Source of the DNA: UBA9659 sp965208605
GTDB lineage: Bacteria; Pseudomonadota; Gammaproteobacteria; Pseudomonadales; Azotimanducaceae
Reading direction: 5' to 3'
DNA: 64,000 bases
Assembly: GCA_965208605.1 (NCBI GenBank)
Contig: OZ242345.1
Location: forward strand, 124,001-188,000
Both the position numbers and the translations under genes were made by a program. Of the stretch, positions 1 to 8,412 are shown piece after piece. Below the pieces are notes generated by a model, which saw only the letters and a program-made list of their open reading frames with translations, ran no database searches and was not told where the DNA came from. Positions within the stretch are counted from its first letter, which is position 1. Each line of letters starts with the position of its first letter.

Positions 1-216
1 GGAAAAGATAACTTCCTAACTCGCAACAAAAAAAGTTATACAGATGGTGATTATTTGAAACCAGAATCGGTGAAAGCCTACACATGCGAAGATGGGACAC
101 TGAAGGCATGTGATGTAGATAAAACGGGTATTGATATGCCGGTTTTTGATGATGCCATTGATAAAATAAATCAAGTATCAAATGAACTGGGGCTGCTGAC
201 AGCGGATGGCGATTAA
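1..216 (+). CDS. C-terminal fragment of an unrecognised protein (cut by window edge)
   Basis: The frame is open from the first base and ends at TAA 214-216, giving 71 residues of an acidic, lysine-rich C-terminus. I recognise no family. The next gene starts at 206, inside the last codons of this one, so the two probably form an operon and are translationally coupled. Base use is AT-rich like the rest of the island up to 7040. The function cannot be judged without the upstream sequence. Confidence 0.55.
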   Translation, partial: GKDNFLTRNKKSYTDGDYLKPESVKAYTCEDGTLKACDVDKTGIDMPVFDDAIDKINQVSNELGLLTADGD

Positions 217-763
217 TAAAATGATTGCATCCTTAAAGTCAATTTTGTTAAAAAAGTATCAAGGTACACCAATAAACAATGATATAAAGCTTAAAGATAA
301 GCAATCTAAAATGGAGGTTAAATTAACTGGAGTTCCACAAGGCGGACTTGTTTTCAGCGTCCCATCAGGGGGTAAATCTCATATAGGGGCAGTGAAAGAA
401 AAAAAAGATTATAAAAAATCTTGCGATTATCTCATCCTTGTTCCATATAACGATCGCCTGGATGCTTACTTTATTGAGTTGAAAACAACCTTGAACCCTA
501 ATGATCAAGGTGTCCCTAAGGAAGGATGCAAGCAAATTCTTTGCACTATCCCAGTGCTGAAGTATTTGATATCAATGGTTGATATTCATTGTGGAAAAAA
601 TGACAAGGTTAACCAGTATTATGCTGTTATTGGAAAGAGAGAGTCTTCCAAACTTGATAAACAAGGAGTGAAGCCTAGTCGTCCAAAATATGCTCGGTAT
701 AAAAGAAAAAGATTCAAAATCATTAGCCATTCTCCAATAGTCTCTTTAAGACAATTAAAATAA
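206..763 (+). CDS. Small basic protein with a possible PD-(D/E)XK-like core
   Basis: 185 residues, lysine-rich, no signal peptide or membrane segment. The best clue is a hydrophobic strand starting at Asp74 (DYLILV) followed by a second strand YFIELKTT with Glu91-x-Lys93. This D...ExK spacing resembles the catalytic core of restriction-type nucleases. That is a motif-level inference; I do not recognise the family. The ATG at 206 overlaps the preceding gene by 11 bp; an in-frame alternative ATG lies at 221. The AT-rich composition matches the defence-like genes downstream. It could equally be an immunity or accessory protein whose fold merely resembles a nuclease. Confidence 0.55.
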   Translation: MAINKMIASLKSILLKKYQGTPINNDIKLKDKQSKMEVKLTGVPQGGLVFSVPSGGKSHIGAVKEKKDYKKSCDYLILVPYNDRLDAYFIELKTTLNPNDQGVPKEGCKQILCTIPVLKYLISMVDIHCGKNDKVNQYYAVIGKRESSKLDKQGVKPSRPKYARYKRKRFKIISHSPIVSLRQLK

Positions 764-780
764 TTGATTCCCTTATCACA

Positions 781-879
781 AGCTTTTCTTACACCGAACC
801 CGATAAAAACCAACATATCGTCGTCAAAATAGTGGATGATAGAGGGATAGAAAGCTTGCGGGTTATAGGAGTGGATAAA
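781..879 (+). pseudogene. 3'-end remnant, probably of a DNA methylase gene
   Basis: An open frame of about 32 codons, ending at a TGA (877-879) that overlaps the next start, encodes TEPDKNQHIVVKIVDDRG and continues to VIGVDK. It has no start codon or upstream domain of its own. A near copy of its last part occurs at 2145-2210, where two of the four differences are silent or conservative, so this was real coding sequence. The sequence resembles what I remember as the C-terminus of methylases paired with type III-like Res proteins such as the one at 4251. The rest of the methylase is absent from the window. Confidence 0.4.
799..864 (+). repeat. 66-bp direct repeat, copy 1
   Basis: About 62 of 66 positions match 2145-2210 by eye. 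The two copies flank the XRE-ImmA gene and its truncated partner, and diverge abruptly just after the GGTT at their right ends. Confidence 0.8.
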
Positions 880-2021
880 TGAAAGCGCGAGTAACAGACA
901 TAAACCCTCAAGTACTGCGCCAATGCCGTAAACAAATTGGCATGACTATTGAGCAAGCGCAAAACAAAGCATCCATGGCAACGCTTGATAAAGTGGAGCA
1001 GGGCGAGAGGAAACCCACCTTTAAGCAAGTAGATACTCTTTCCGAACTGTACAACGTGCCTCGCTGGGTTTTTGTTTCTGATGATTTACCCGAAGAATAT
1101 CAATTTAACAAAACAGGTATAGCTTTCCGTCAATTTGCCCATGACCGTGCAGATCTTTTTAGTCATTCCAAAATTCGTATTTTGGTTGCTAAGATAGAAC
1201 GTTTGCGCGATTTAATTCTGGATTTACGAGAAGAAATTGATGAAAAAGTAGAACTGTTTGACCCTCCTGTATTACCACAAAATGCGTCTCCGAAAAACGT
1301 TGCTATGCAGGTACGCGAATGGCTAGGTGAGGAAGGAAATTTTGAATTTTCACAGTGGCGAGAAAAATTAGAAGAAAAAAACATCTTTGTTTTTATGACC
1401 AGCAAATATAAAGGTTGGTCTCACATTGATAGAAATCTGTTTCGTGGCTTTGCTATTTATCATCCAATCCTACCAATTATTATCATTAATGATTCGGATG
1501 CTAAAAAAGCACAATCCCTAACATTGTTTCACGAACTTGGACATCTGCTCCGTCGTGAAAGCGCGCTTGATGATTGGAATAATCAAAATCAGCAGATAGA
1601 ACATTGGTGCGATGAGTTGGCAGGCAATGTGTTAATGCCTGCTGATCCGTTTTTGGCTATTACACGCGGTCTTGATATTAGAGATTTGAATGATGTTAAA
1701 GACATCGCAAAAAAGTTTAAGGCGAGCGCCCATGCTTGTTTGGTACGGCTACGACAATTAAATGTAATTAATCAGATTATTTATATAAAGATTGAAACAC
1801 AGATAAAGGAAGAATATGTACAACAAAAAAGAATACTCCAAGAACAAAAAGGAGGCCCTTCTAGAAACAGACCGAATGAAGTGTTAAATCAATACGGCCG
1901 AATCTATACCAATGCAGTCTTTCAAGCCTATCACAATCAGGAGATTGGGCTACATAAAGTATGCCAACTGTTTGGCCTCAAACAAGCATCACATGCTCTT
2001 AAACTAGAACAGAAATTATGA
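879..2021 (+). CDS. XRE-family HTH and ImmA/IrrE-type metallopeptidase
   Basis: 380 residues. The N-terminal 65 or so form a Cro/CI-type helix-turn-helix (IGMTIEQAQNKASMAT, then EQGERKPTF). The middle carries a zinc-protease motif HELGH at residues 218-222, with a downstream CDELAGNVLMP segment that probably supplies the third ligand. Proteins of this build act as DNA-binding, regulated proteases that cleave repressors, and often sit beside a DUF4411 PIN-like gene as a toxin-antitoxin-like pair. Here the partner starts at 2018 in an ATGA overlap but is broken after 44 codons. The whole unit lies between two 66-bp direct repeats. Length and motifs look intact, so this protein may still be active without its partner. 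Confidence 0.85.
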   Translation: MKARVTDINPQVLRQCRKQIGMTIEQAQNKASMATLDKVEQGERKPTFKQVDTLSELYNVPRWVFVSDDLPEEYQFNKTGIAFRQFAHDRADLFSHSKIRILVAKIERLRDLILDLREEIDEKVELFDPPVLPQNASPKNVAMQVREWLGEEGNFEFSQWREKLEEKNIFVFMTSKYKGWSHIDRNLFRGFAIYHPILPIIIINDSDAKKAQSLTLFHELGHLLRRESALDDWNNQNQQIEHWCDELAGNVLMPADPFLAITRGLDIRDLNDVKDIAKKFKASAHACLVRLRQLNVINQIIYIKIETQIKEEYVQQKRILQEQKGGPSRNRPNEVLNQYGRIYTNAVFQAYHNQEIGLHKVCQLFGLKQASHALKLEQKL

Positions 2022-2152
2022 TTGGTCAGTATTGCATAGACGCCAATATTTTTATTGCATCTTGGTATAGTTTATACCCCATCAAAAATTCCCCATCTCT
2101 CTGGGGACAGCTTGCCCAGTCCAATCAACTCCCCCTATGCCAGTCCCGATAA
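2018..2152 (+). pseudogene. Truncated DUF4411 (PIN-like) partner gene
   Basis: The ATG overlaps the stop of the upstream gene (ATGA). It encodes YCIDANIFIASWYSLYP, the start of a DUF4411/PIN-like nuclease with its first acidic residue, and stays family-like up to about codon 35. It then runs into foreign sequence and stops at TAA 2150-2152. Full proteins of this family are roughly 150 residues, so most of the nuclease is missing. The break falls a few bases before the second 66-bp repeat, which suggests one recombination event removed the rest. Confidence 0.7.
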
Positions 2153-2210
2153 AAACCAACACATCGCCGTCAAAATAGTGGATGATAGAGGGATAGAAAG
2201 CTTACAGGTT
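2145..2210 (+). repeat. 66-bp direct repeat, copy 2
   Basis: Second copy of 799-864. The reading frame of the putative methylase C-terminus is kept (PDKNQHIAVKIVDDRGIESL), but the ending differs. Just upstream, 2118-2134 also resembles the beginning of the Res gene (INSPY, near 4275), so this junction looks patched from several gene ends. Confidence 0.8.
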
Positions 2211-2255
2211 TGGTGCCAGCCGCTAAATAATCAAACCCAATCAGGATGAATAAAA

Positions 2256-4244
2256 ATGACTTGTAGAATAGGCATTACCACAGATTTAATCCTAAGACGT
2301 GCTCATTGGGCGAGGAAATATCAAGGAAGCTTCAGAAATTGGCAAGTGCTGGAAGAACACTACTCCAAATCAGCAGCGCAAGAACGAGAGACACAACTTG
2401 CCGAATATTATGGATGCGAGTGTCACCCCGGAGGGGCAGGCCCCGAAAATGCAACCTGGCATGTGTATTATTTTGAGCATGACGGCACCCAATGCAGAAA
2501 CATATTAATAAATCATCAGTATGAAAACGGTCTCTACATGATTGAAAAAGTACAACTGAAGTTCTTCAAGCAGTTCAAGGAGCAATCCTTTGAGCTCAAG
2601 GATGCCATTGTATTGGCTGGTCCGAACAATACGGGTAAAACCACCCTTTTGCAGGCGATAGCAACCTGGTATTTTGCCTTTCAGGAATGGAAAAAGAAAC
2701 GAGGTAAGTCCACCGCAAAGAAACGGACCGCCGTACAGCTAACAAGAAAAGAGTTTTTGTCTGTACCGGTGCAACGTTTTAATCTGTTGTGGACAGATGC
2801 TTCGACTTCATTACGAAAGGATGAGGGTGGGGGTAGAGGCGCGGCGACTCCACGAATCATGGAAATCACCTTGGAGGGTCAAGATAGAGACGGAAATAAA
2901 TGGACGCATGGTATGGAATTTCGATATGCCAGTTCGGAATCTGTTCATGCCAAGCCGACCGATTCAAACACTATCTCTGCGGATGTTTTAAAGATTGTTG
3001 ATGCTATCAAGGTTGTTTATGTTCCGTCTTTTTCTGGCATAGAAACAGAAGAGAAGGTGCATACCCCGGAGTATCAGGATTGGCTTGTCGGTCAGGGGAA
3101 GCCGGGAGATATTATTAGGAATCTCTTGGCAGAAACATCCCGCATTGATTCGGAATGGAACAAATTACAACAAGATGTGGAAGCAATGTCCGGCTACCGA
3201 TTATTGAAGCCGCAATACGATGGACGCCCCTTTATATTGTGTGAATATCTTCCTGGGATACCGCCAAAAAAAGGTTATGGAGGGCTCCCAAAATTAGATA
3301 TTGCTAGTGCTGGTAGTGGCTTCCTGCAGACACTGCTTCTCTTGTCGTTTATCTACGCCCGACCGGCAACTATTTTTTTAATTGATGAACCGGATGCGCA
3401 TTTGCATGTGATATTACAAAAGAAAATCTATGACCATTTGCGTAAAGTCGCTCAAGAAAGACAATGTCAGATTGTGATAGCAACACATTCAGAGGTTATT
3501 ATAGATAATACCCCGCCTGAAAAAATTATTTCTTTTTATGACAAGCCCCATCTGTTAATCCATGGCGCGGAACGCGCTCAAGTGCGCGAAGCATTAAAAC
3601 TACTCTCGCCAATGGATGCTTTGCAGGCAAACGGAAAAAAAGTGTTGTATGTAGAAAATAACAGTGATTTTAGTATCCTTCGTGCTTGGGCACGGATACT
3701 CAAGCATCCTCTTGCAAAATGGTTTTCTAATCCAGAATCCAATCCCTTTTATTATCCCATCAAAGGAAACAATCCTAGGATTTCTAAAAATCATTTTTTT
3801 GCCTTGCAAGCCATAGAACCGAATATGTTAGGTGTGTTATTGCTGGATGGCGATAACCGGGATATTGATGACCATGATATTTCAGCGGATGGATTGAAAA
3901 TAATCCAGTGGAAACGTTATGAAATTGAAAATTATCTTATTCATCCAGTATTGATAAAACGCTTTCTTGAGCAAAAAAAAGCGGGTCCTTTATTTATCTC
4001 AGCGGCAGAAAAAGAAATGGAAAACATATTGCCGCCGGTGGTGATGCAATCACCCTTGGGTGATCATGAATATCTACAAAGTACAAAAGCCAGCGAAAGT
4101 ATTCTGCCGAACATCTTCTCAGCAGCGGGAATGGATACTAGTAAACAAGAATACTATATGCTTGCCGAGATAATGGAACAAAGCGAAATTCATCATGAGA
4201 TCAAAGAACGGCTAGATGAAATTCATGCACATTGGGGAAAATAG
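2256..4244 (+). CDS. OLD-like ATPase with TOPRIM domain and GIY-YIG-like N-terminal domain
   Basis: 662 residues in three parts. Residues 1-80 resemble a GIY-YIG nuclease core (RIGITTDLILRRAHW, then a conserved-looking CHPGGAGPE). Residues about 95-440 are an SMC/RecF-type ATPase: Walker A GPNNTGKTT near 122-130, a signature-like ASAGSGFLQTLLLL, Walker B FLIDEPDAHLH near 374-384, and THSEV as switch. Residues about 455-560 look like a TOPRIM nuclease (VLYVENNSD, then LLLDGDNRD). OLD-family proteins are anti-phage nucleases that cut DNA under ATP control. An internal Met (nt 2538) would start a stand-alone ATPase, so the head may be a fusion or a separately translated unit. Res begins 6 bp after the stop, implying one operon. 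Confidence 0.8.
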   Translation: MTCRIGITTDLILRRAHWARKYQGSFRNWQVLEEHYSKSAAQERETQLAEYYGCECHPGGAGPENATWHVYYFEHDGTQCRNILINHQYENGLYMIEKVQLKFFKQFKEQSFELKDAIVLAGPNNTGKTTLLQAIATWYFAFQEWKKKRGKSTAKKRTAVQLTRKEFLSVPVQRFNLLWTDASTSLRKDEGGGRGAATPRIMEITLEGQDRDGNKWTHGMEFRYASSESVHAKPTDSNTISADVLKIVDAIKVVYVPSFSGIETEEKVHTPEYQDWLVGQGKPGDIIRNLLAETSRIDSEWNKLQQDVEAMSGYRLLKPQYDGRPFILCEYLPGIPPKKGYGGLPKLDIASAGSGFLQTLLLLSFIYARPATIFLIDEPDAHLHVILQKKIYDHLRKVAQERQCQIVIATHSEVIIDNTPPEKIISFYDKPHLLIHGAERAQVREALKLLSPMDALQANGKKVLYVENNSDFSILRAWARILKHPLAKWFSNPESNPFYYPIKGNNPRISKNHFFALQAIEPNMLGVLLLDGDNRDIDDHDISADGLKIIQWKRYEIENYLIHPVLIKRFLEQKKAGPLFISAAEKEMENILPPVVMQSPLGDHEYLQSTKASESILPNIFSAAGMDTSKQEYYMLAEIMEQSEIHHEIKERLDEIHAHWGK

Positions 4245-4250
4245 AAGTCC

Positions 4251-7040
4251 ATGTCCAAAGATTCAAAATCCCTCATCATCAACTCCCCCTACACCTGTCC
4301 TGAAAAGCACTGGGAATTTATTGATGAAGAGACGCCTCCCAATCTGATTGAAGGTCGTCGTCAAGCGGGATACATGGTTGCCGACCCGAGGGCACAACCG
4401 CATCGGGATAGCGGGACATTTGTCTCCCTGCCACTGGTGAATCAAATCCGAGAACGCGTTGATACCTGGCGCGATGCGGGTTATCCCGGAATTACTGGCA
4501 TTACCAAAAACCTACTGGAACATTGGAGGGATAATGGACAACGGGATTTCCCGTTTTTCTTCTGCCAGATTGAAGCCATTGAAACACTGATCTGGTTGAT
4601 TGAAGCGCATGCTTCAGAAAAGACCGGAATCAATACACAAAAAGATGTCGGTGCCTTCCCCCGTTTGTGTTCCAAACTCGCCACCGGCACGGGTAAGACG
4701 GTGGTGATGGCGATGCTGATTGCATGGCAGGTAATCAACCGCGCAACCTATCCTCAAGACCGGCGCTTTTCCCAACATATTTTCATCGTTGCTCCCAATC
4801 TTACGGTCAGGGAACGTCTTGCTGTTCTTGACCCCTCAGCCGAGAATAATTATTACAATGAGTTTAGTGTTGTTCCACGAGACTTGAGCCAAAAACTTCA
4901 GCAAGCCAAAGTTTTGATACGCAACTGGCACGCGCTCAACTGGGAGACAGAAGAGAAAATAAAAAATAAAAAAGGCGTGGACAAACGCGGCGCAAAGAGT
5001 GATGAAGCCTACACTCGCGAAGTGCTTGAAGACATAGCTAACGCCCGCAATCTGATAGTGATTAACGATGAAGCGCACCATGCCTGGCGTGTCCCTGCAG
5101 GGGCAAAGGTGCGCGGTGTCAAAAAAGAAGAGATAGAAGAAGCGACCAAATGGGTTGGCGGACTCGACCGCATTCATAAAACCCGTGGAATTTTGCAATG
5201 CTTTGATTTTTCCGCCACGCCTTTTTCACCCTCCGGACATCAGAATGACGAGGAAGCATTGTTCAGCTGGATTGTCAGCGACTTTGGGCTGAATGACGCC
5301 ATCGAATCCGGGCTGGTGAAAACACCGCGTGTGGTTGTGGATGACGATTCGTTGCCCGATGCGAAGACATTTAAATCTCGCCTCTATCACCTCTACACCG
5401 ACCCTGAGGTTAAGGATGATCTGAATCGCAGGGCCGAGCCACACGAACCCTTGCCCGGTTTTGTGATTAATGCTTACACCTTGTTGGGAGGGGACTGGGA
5501 TAAAACAAAAGAACAGTGGGATAAGTCCGAGGCGCGAGCAACACCGCCAGTGATGATTACCGTTACCAATCGCACCGAGACCGCGGCAAGAATAAAACAT
5601 GCCTTTGACAAAAAAGTCATTCATATTGAAGCGCTGTGCAAGCCCGAAGGCATATTGCATATTGATTCAAAGGTATTGAAGCAGGCCGAAGAAAAAGAAA
5701 TTGAAACACAGCGGGTTGAAGTGGACGATGAGGCCCTGGAAGGTGGCAAGCAGAAGATGACGCAAAAAGAACAAGCGGCTTTGCTCCGTAAGCAGGTCAA
5801 TACGGTGGGGCAGGTCGGCGAGCCAGGGGAAAATATTCAAAATGTCATTTCGGTGGGCATGCTGTCCGAAGGCTGGGACGCCCGTACCGTGACCCAGATC
5901 ATGGGCTTGCGGGCATTCACCAGCCAGTTGCTCTGCGAGCAGGTTATCGGGCGCGGGCTGAGACGCGCCTCTTATGAAATAAACGAGAAAACCGGGCTCT
6001 TTAACGCTGAGTATGTCAATGTGTTTGGTGTGCCTTTTAGTTTCCTGCCGCACGAACAAGACGATGATGCTCCGTTGCCCGCCACCAATACCATCACAAT
6101 TCAACCGATTGAAGAAAAACAAAACTTTGCGCTCAGTTGGCCCCATGTCATCCGCATAGACAGAACCCTCTGCCCCGAACTTGCCGTTGACTGGGAGAAG
6201 GTTGAGCCCTTGCAACTTGACACTTCTACCACTGTGGCGATAGCGGCACTTGCGCCCACGGTGAACAACAAGCCGGATATTTCCAATATAAAGAACATAG
6301 ACCTTGAAAGCTTGATGCGAAAACAGCGCCGACAAACGATTATTTTCAAAACAGCACAATCGGTGTGGGAGGACATGCAACCAGATTGGCAGGCATCGCT
6401 GGCATTGCTCATGGCAAAACTAGTTAGTCTTGCCGAGCAGTTTATAGATTCCGGACGCATACAGATAACCCCCGCCTTGTTTAATCAAGATGAAAAAAAG
6501 AAGCAGTTGGTCATCACGCTCAACATGTCAAAAGTTATCCGTCATTTCTGGCAGGCGATAGAATTTAATAACACTGAGAAAACTGAACTTGTTCTTGATA
6601 GTGATCATCCTATTGCTGCTACCGAAGACATGCGTCCCTGGCGAACGAGCAAGCCATGTAAGGGCACGAAAAAAAGTCACATTAATTATTGTGTCTTTGA
6701 TAGCACCTGGGAAGCATCTGAAGCATTTGAACTAGACCGAAACAAAGCGGTTGAGGCCTGGGTCAAAAATGATCATTTGGGATTTGATGTGCTGTATGTG
6801 TACAAGGGTGTGGTCAAAAAGTATCGCCCGGATTTTATTATTCGGTTGAAGTCTGGACGTTTTTTTATCATTGAAACAAAAGGTCAGCAAACAGAGCAGG
6901 ATGATGTCAAACATCGATACATGCGGGACTGGGTTGATGCCGTCAATCAACACGGCGGCTTCGGGCACTGGGGGTTCGGCGTCTCAAACACCCCGGCCGA
7001 CATCAAGGACCTCATAGCAGCCCAGAGCAAAACCCCCTAA
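4251..7040 (+). CDS. Type III-like restriction enzyme Res subunit (SF2 helicase plus PD-(D/E)XK nuclease)
   Basis: 929 residues. Helicase motifs are all visible: Walker A ATGTGKT (about 144-150), motif II NDEAHHAW (about 272-279), motif III FSATPF (about 321), and motif VI QVIGRGLRR (about 564-572). The C-terminus has YRPDFII...FIIETKGQ (about 857-876), the D...ExK of a nuclease. The N-terminus (LIINSPYTCPEKHW) and length match my memory of the BPTD_3080-type restriction endonucleases. Such proteins translocate on DNA and cut unmodified DNA, and normally need a cognate methylase. No intact methylase is visible; only two 3' scraps at 781-879 and 2145-2210. The gene follows the OLD-like gene by 6 bp and ends 14 bp from a tRNA-Leu. 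Confidence 0.88.
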   Translation: MSKDSKSLIINSPYTCPEKHWEFIDEETPPNLIEGRRQAGYMVADPRAQPHRDSGTFVSLPLVNQIRERVDTWRDAGYPGITGITKNLLEHWRDNGQRDFPFFFCQIEAIETLIWLIEAHASEKTGINTQKDVGAFPRLCSKLATGTGKTVVMAMLIAWQVINRATYPQDRRFSQHIFIVAPNLTVRERLAVLDPSAENNYYNEFSVVPRDLSQKLQQAKVLIRNWHALNWETEEKIKNKKGVDKRGAKSDEAYTREVLEDIANARNLIVINDEAHHAWRVPAGAKVRGVKKEEIEEATKWVGGLDRIHKTRGILQCFDFSATPFSPSGHQNDEEALFSWIVSDFGLNDAIESGLVKTPRVVVDDDSLPDAKTFKSRLYHLYTDPEVKDDLNRRAEPHEPLPGFVINAYTLLGGDWDKTKEQWDKSEARATPPVMITVTNRTETAARIKHAFDKKVIHIEALCKPEGILHIDSKVLKQAEEKEIETQRVEVDDEALEGGKQKMTQKEQAALLRKQVNTVGQVGEPGENIQNVISVGMLSEGWDARTVTQIMGLRAFTSQLLCEQVIGRGLRRASYEINEKTGLFNAEYVNVFGVPFSFLPHEQDDDAPLPATNTITIQPIEEKQNFALSWPHVIRIDRTLCPELAVDWEKVEPLQLDTSTTVAIAALAPTVNNKPDISNIKNIDLESLMRKQRRQTIIFKTAQSVWEDMQPDWQASLALLMAKLVSLAEQFIDSGRIQITPALFNQDEKKKQLVITLNMSKVIRHFWQAIEFNNTEKTELVLDSDHPIAATEDMRPWRTSKPCKGTKKSHINYCVFDSTWEASEAFELDRNKAVEAWVKNDHLGFDVLYVYKGVVKKYRPDFIIRLKSGRFFIIETKGQQTEQDDVKHRYMRDWVDAVNQHGGFGHWGFGVSNTPADIKDLIAAQSKTP

Positions 7041-7054
7041 AAAACCAATCAAGA

Positions 7055-7141
7055 TGGTGCGGGTGGCCGGAATTGAACCGGCACCGCTCGAAAGCGACAA
7101 GATTTTAAGTCTTGCGTGTCTACCAATTTCACCACACCCGC
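7055..7141 (-). tRNA. tRNA-Leu (UAA)
   Basis: Read on the minus strand this folds as a class II tRNA. The acceptor stem GCGGGTG pairs with CACCCGC; the anticodon stem CAAGA/TCTTG encloses loop CTTAAAA with anticodon TAA. There is a long variable arm (CGCT TTCG AGCG), a T arm GCCGG/CCGGC, and an encoded CCA (7055-7057 on plus). Its 3' end faces the island at 1-7040, the usual geometry for an integration site. Confidence 0.97.
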
Positions 7142-7270
7142 GTCAACGTCTCAGTATCCCTGTCTCAGTACCCAGGTCGCATGACCCATGTCTCACTATC
7201 AACATCTTATTCTACCGAATGCTGTACCTCAGACAATCAAAATCCCATACTAGGCAACTGACAAATATAC

Positions 7271-7320
7271 TTCTTGGCGACTTTTCTTGGTGACTTTTCT
7301 TGGTGACTTTTCTTGGCGGC
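7271..7320. repeat. Four-fold 13-bp tandem repeat
   Basis: Unit ttttcttggtgac, with an incomplete first copy (7271-7281), two perfect copies and one variant (7282-7320). Lies in the 246-bp gap between the tRNA and the permease gene. Downstream (7325-7380) the gap continues with looser cagcgac-type repeats; I see no gene there. Confidence 0.85.
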
Positions 7321-7387
7321 TATAGTTTCCAGCGACAGTTCCCAGCGACTTCTCGTGACAAACTAGTCCCCCACGACTTCCCATGGC

Positions 7388-8281
7388 ATGTCAATGAACT
7401 CTGAACAGCGCGCATTGTTATACGGGCTGGCAAGTGTTGCTTGCTGGTCCACGGTTGCCACGGCATTCAAGTTGTCTTTGTCCTACATTGATGTCTGGCA
7501 ACTGATGTTCTACGCAACACTCAGCGCAGCCCTGACTCTGCTACTGGTAGCGAGCCTGCGGCACGGCTTCTCGGCCTTGGCGGTATCCTTCCGGCAACAC
7601 TGGCGGCTCACTATAATCCTTGGGCTACTCAATCCGGTCATCTATTACATCATTTTGTTTAAGGCCTATGACCTGCTCCCCGCCCAGGTCGCCCAGTCCA
7701 TCAATTACACCTGGTCTCTGGTACTCACATTGATGGCGGTCTTTTTTCTGAATCAGAAGCTCAAAATCGCTGACCTGGTTGCCGCTGGCGTGTGTTACGG
7801 CGGCGTCTTCCTGATTGCGACCCAGGGTAATGTTGATAGTTTTGTCGGTGTTAATGTCATGGGTATTGGCCTGGCGCTGCTGTCCACTTTTATCTGGGCG
7901 GGATACTGGATTCTCAACATGCGTGATCAACGCGCCTCGGGGCTGGGTCTGTGTCTGAATTTTACCCTGGCAGTGCCGGTCACCTTCTTCTTGTGTATCT
8001 ACTTTTCAGACCTGCGGGTGCCGCTACCAGGACTGGCCGGGGCGGTCTATGTCGGGTTGATAGAAATGGCAATTGGGTTTCTCTTCTGGTCCGCCGCGCT
8101 ACGTTTGGCTAAGAATGCATCCAGAATAAACAATCTGATCTTTCTCTCGCCATTTGTCTCGCTTATCATCATTCAGCAGGTACTGGGTGAGGCCATCTTC
8201 CCGACAACAATCGCCGGGCTGGTAATGATTATCTTTGGATTGATACTGCAACAGTATGTTCATAGGAGCAGCCGCTCTTGA
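7388..8281 (+). CDS. EamA/DMT-superfamily permease
   Basis: 297 residues, almost entirely hydrophobic, with about ten membrane helices in two similar halves (five plus five). This is the architecture of the drug/metabolite transporter superfamily, which moves small metabolites or amino acids across the inner membrane. The first half begins YGLASVACWSTVATAFK; the second begins near GIGLALLSTFIWAGYW. The substrate cannot be told from sequence. A second in-frame ATG two codons in is equally plausible as the start; there is no clear ribosome-binding site. It is a single gene between a tRNA and lon. Confidence 0.85.
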   Translation: MSMNSEQRALLYGLASVACWSTVATAFKLSLSYIDVWQLMFYATLSAALTLLLVASLRHGFSALAVSFRQHWRLTIILGLLNPVIYYIILFKAYDLLPAQVAQSINYTWSLVLTLMAVFFLNQKLKIADLVAAGVCYGGVFLIATQGNVDSFVGVNVMGIGLALLSTFIWAGYWILNMRDQRASGLGLCLNFTLAVPVTFFLCIYFSDLRVPLPGLAGAVYVGLIEMAIGFLFWSAALRLAKNASRINNLIFLSPFVSLIIIQQVLGEAIFPTTIAGLVMIIFGLILQQYVHRSSRS

Positions 8282-8353
8282 ATAAAGCGGAATCAGCCTT
8301 AGATATTAAGCGATATTAAGGGCGCAATAGCGACGTATAAAACGCGCCGTGAC

Positions 8354-8405
8354 CTGGCTCTCAACACTGCTTCTCGACACTGGCTCTCAACACTCATTCT
8401 CAACC
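8354..8405. repeat. Tandem repeat upstream of lon (26-bp period)
   Basis: ctggctctcaacact occurs at 8354-8368 and 8380-8394, with a degenerate third piece after it. A shorter direct repeat gatattaag lies further upstream (8302-8320). The rest of this 131-bp gap holds a TATAAA hexamer at 8336 without a convincing -35 partner. Confidence 0.7.
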
Positions 8406-8412
8406 ACAGGCA

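Noticed and set aside
2055..2249. Independent 64-codon gene
   Set aside because: It is a patchwork of the DUF4411 stump region and the second 66-bp repeat, without a plausible start.
5667..6380. 237-codon minus-strand frame
   Set aside because: Lies fully inside the Res gene, which has strong motif support on the plus strand.
2256..7040. Classical Gabija system
   Set aside because: The second gene is a type III-like Res with a C-terminal nuclease, not a UvrD-like helicase, and the first has an extra GIY-YIG-like head.
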